From: Ruegeria meonggei
GTDB lineage: Bacteria; Pseudomonadota; Alphaproteobacteria; Rhodobacterales; Rhodobacteraceae
Length of the DNA: 64,000 nt
Direction: 5' to 3'
NCBI RefSeq assembly: GCF_900172215.1
Contig: NZ_FWFP01000009.1
Location: forward strand, 146,589-210,588
Part shown: positions 63,069-64,000 of the stretch, piece after piece
How the letters are laid out: every line of letters starts with the position of its first letter
Position numbering within the stretch: position 1 is the stretch's first letter
Notes under the pieces: model-generated
What the model was told of the DNA's origin: nothing
The model's database searches: none
What the model saw: the letters and a program-made list of their open reading frames with translations, nothing else
Made by a program: the position numbers and the translations under genes

Positions 63069-63683
63069 ATGCAGGCTTTGAACCAGATATTGCGCCGTAT
63101 CCCCGTCTGGGCGGTGTATCTGCTGGGTGCGATTCCAGCGCCTTGGTTGTTCTACCAAGGTTTGACCGGCAGTCTGGGTGTGGATCCGATCGAAGCGTTG
63201 GAGCACCGGTATGGCGAATTGGCGCTGCAGCTATTGATCGTGGTGCTGGCGATATCCCCCTTGCGGCGGTTTCTTGGGCTGAACCTAATAAAGTTCCGCC
63301 GGGCGCTTGGGGTGCTCACCTTTGTCTATGTCTCTCTGCATCTTCTTGTCTGGCTGATTCTGGACGTACAGGTGCCGTCCCAAATCTGGGCGGATATTCT
63401 CAAGCGGCCCTATATCTCAGTCGGCATGGCGGGTTTTGTTCTATTGCTGCCGCTGGCGGTGACATCGAACAACCTGTCAGTCCGGCAATTGGGCCCACGC
63501 TGGCGCAGCCTGCAGCGACTTGTGTATCCTGCGGCTGTTTTGGGTGGGTTGCATTATGTCATGCAGGCCAAGGGCTTTCAGATCGAACCTTTGGTCTATC
63601 TGTCTGTGATTGTCGGTCTGCTGCTGCTGCGGGTTCCGTTTCCAAGCCTGCTGAATCGGTTTCGACAGGTTGATTCTGCCTGA
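63069..63683 (+). CDS. msrQ: MsrP-associated haem membrane subunit MsrQ (YedZ)
   Basis: A 204-residue membrane protein with six segments, belonging to the ferric-reductase-like family. The haem-binding histidines are in VYVSLHLLVWLILD and GGLHYVMQAKG; PLRRFLGLNLIKFRRALGVL is characteristic. It passes electrons from the quinone pool or flavin reductase to MsrP. ATG 63069 follows TAGGAAC and lies five bases after the msrP stop. Confidence 0.93.
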   Translation: MQALNQILRRIPVWAVYLLGAIPAPWLFYQGLTGSLGVDPIEALEHRYGELALQLLIVVLAISPLRRFLGLNLIKFRRALGVLTFVYVSLHLLVWLILDVQVPSQIWADILKRPYISVGMAGFVLLLPLAVTSNNLSVRQLGPRWRSLQRLVYPAAVLGGLHYVMQAKGFQIEPLVYLSVIVGLLLLRVPFPSLLNRFRQVDSA

Positions 63684-63781
63684 CTCGGGGGTGAGTCTGT
63701 CGGGAACCCGGTTTGCGCGTGATGATTCAGACCCCGTAAAGCCGCGCGCACGGGCATCTCTATGGAAAGAGGTGTCTTAAG

Positions 63782-63810
63782 TTGTTGTTTAATAAGTGCA
63801 AAAATACAAT
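63782..63810 (+). promoter_or_regulatory. strong sigma-70-type promoter
   Basis: TTGTTG (63782-63787) and TACAAT (63805-63810) are 17 bases apart, close to the consensus. A short CTGCG/CGCAG hairpin follows at 63811-63826, then a GC-rich leader to the window end. Confidence 0.55.
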
Positions 63811-63915
63811 CTGCGGTTTTTCGCAGGTTTCTGTACTTTTCTGCTTGCGGTCTTATGCGGTTAAACTTAGAACCCCCTTCACCGGCGCTGCTGAGGTGGT
63901 GCTGACGGGTCGGAG

Positions 63916-63975
63916 AGACGGCCGGACGGACCGGAGAGACGGTTGGACGCCTGGGAGAGACTGGGGGCATCTTAG
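63916..63975 (+). repeat. tandem GGAGAGAC repeats in the terminal leader
   Basis: Three copies of a GGAGAGACGG-type unit follow one another at roughly 24-base steps (starts near 63910, 63934 and 63955), in GC-rich DNA downstream of the promoter. An open frame crosses them, but no protein is recognised; they look like part of an RNA leader. Confidence 0.45.
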
Positions 63976-64000
63976 GGAATGGATTAGGCGGGCGCGCTGA

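Noticed and set aside
63782..64000. A protein gene at the end of the window
   Set aside because: The frame crosses tandem GC repeats, has no family likeness and lies right on the promoter; an RNA leader explains it better.
1..64000. CRISPR arrays
   Set aside because: No regularly spaced direct repeats of 23-40 bases with unique spacers were seen; the short repeats at 6.65 kb and 63.9 kb do not fit.

Overview
The window looks like an accessory-rich chromosomal stretch (or large replicon) of a marine alphaproteobacterium of the Roseobacter/Rhodobacterales type. This is inferred from gene content and protein style: a DctPQM TRAP system, a DinB with an N-terminal zinc-finger-like module, type-B L36, MsrPQ, a clpB-cyclase neighbourhood and many LysR regulators. 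No rRNA gene lies inside the window. One tRNA-Val(GAC) and rpmJ are present, and the last few hundred bases look like a strong promoter and leader of a further transcription unit.

Layout. 0-4.3 kb: a cut M24 peptidase/creatinase-like gene, a GFA-fold protein overlapping a class III nucleotide cyclase with TPRs, and a secreted esterase. 4.3-6.3 kb: a LysR gene divergent from an ArsP-type permease. 7.1-9.4 kb: glutathionyl-hydroquinone reductase plus hemerythrin-like protein, and a tiny HTH-like gene of 59 codons. 9.6-11.8 kb: a membrane protein and a PD-(D/E)XK-like gene whose front carries two in-frame stops. 12.2-16.8 kb: a TetR gene with tandem operators, facing YceI, a DUF5519 protein, a small Cys/His-rich protein, DUF411, cytochrome c, CopC and CopD, a coherent envelope copper-handling block. 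17.4-19 kb: an acyltransferase, then fused scraps of an antitoxin and an integrase. 19.2-22.5 kb: a LysR gene divergent from a three-gene operon (2OG-Fe oxygenase of the BesD/HalD type, isochorismatase-like hydrolase, beta-hydroxyacid dehydrogenase), the best candidate for an undescribed pathway. 23-29.7 kb: EamA exporter, ArsR with a VOC gene broken by a stop, an OYE-like flavoenzyme with LysR, an overlapping XRE-cupin/GNAT pair, and an iron-binding protein gene with two matching dyads in its promoter.

29.8-33.8 kb: an intact IS30-family element, a TPR protein, and scraps of IS6 and IS3. 33.9-40.2 kb: a TetR-controlled RND efflux operon with DUF2141 and an ABC membrane domain lacking an ATPase, followed by a broken GST. 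40.6-44.6 kb: DUF2147 lipoprotein, BaeSR-like two-component system, lipoprotein hydrolase. 44.9-51.3 kb: IS3 and IS5 remnants, then a LysR-DctPQM-UspA unit bracketed by two same-orientation IS5-family copies, suggesting a mobilised transport cassette. 51.3-52.4 kb: an outer-membrane-like protein and a solo IS30 end.

From 52.4 kb to the end the content becomes core-like: rpmJ, tRNA-Val, an N-formylglutamate amidohydrolase-family gene, dinB, pyrF, a small lipoprotein, clpB, a cyclase-family hydrolase, a membrane protein and msrPQ. Decay is the main theme of the accessory part: premature stops, frameshifts and IS scraps recur, so several transcription units probably no longer work as first assembled.
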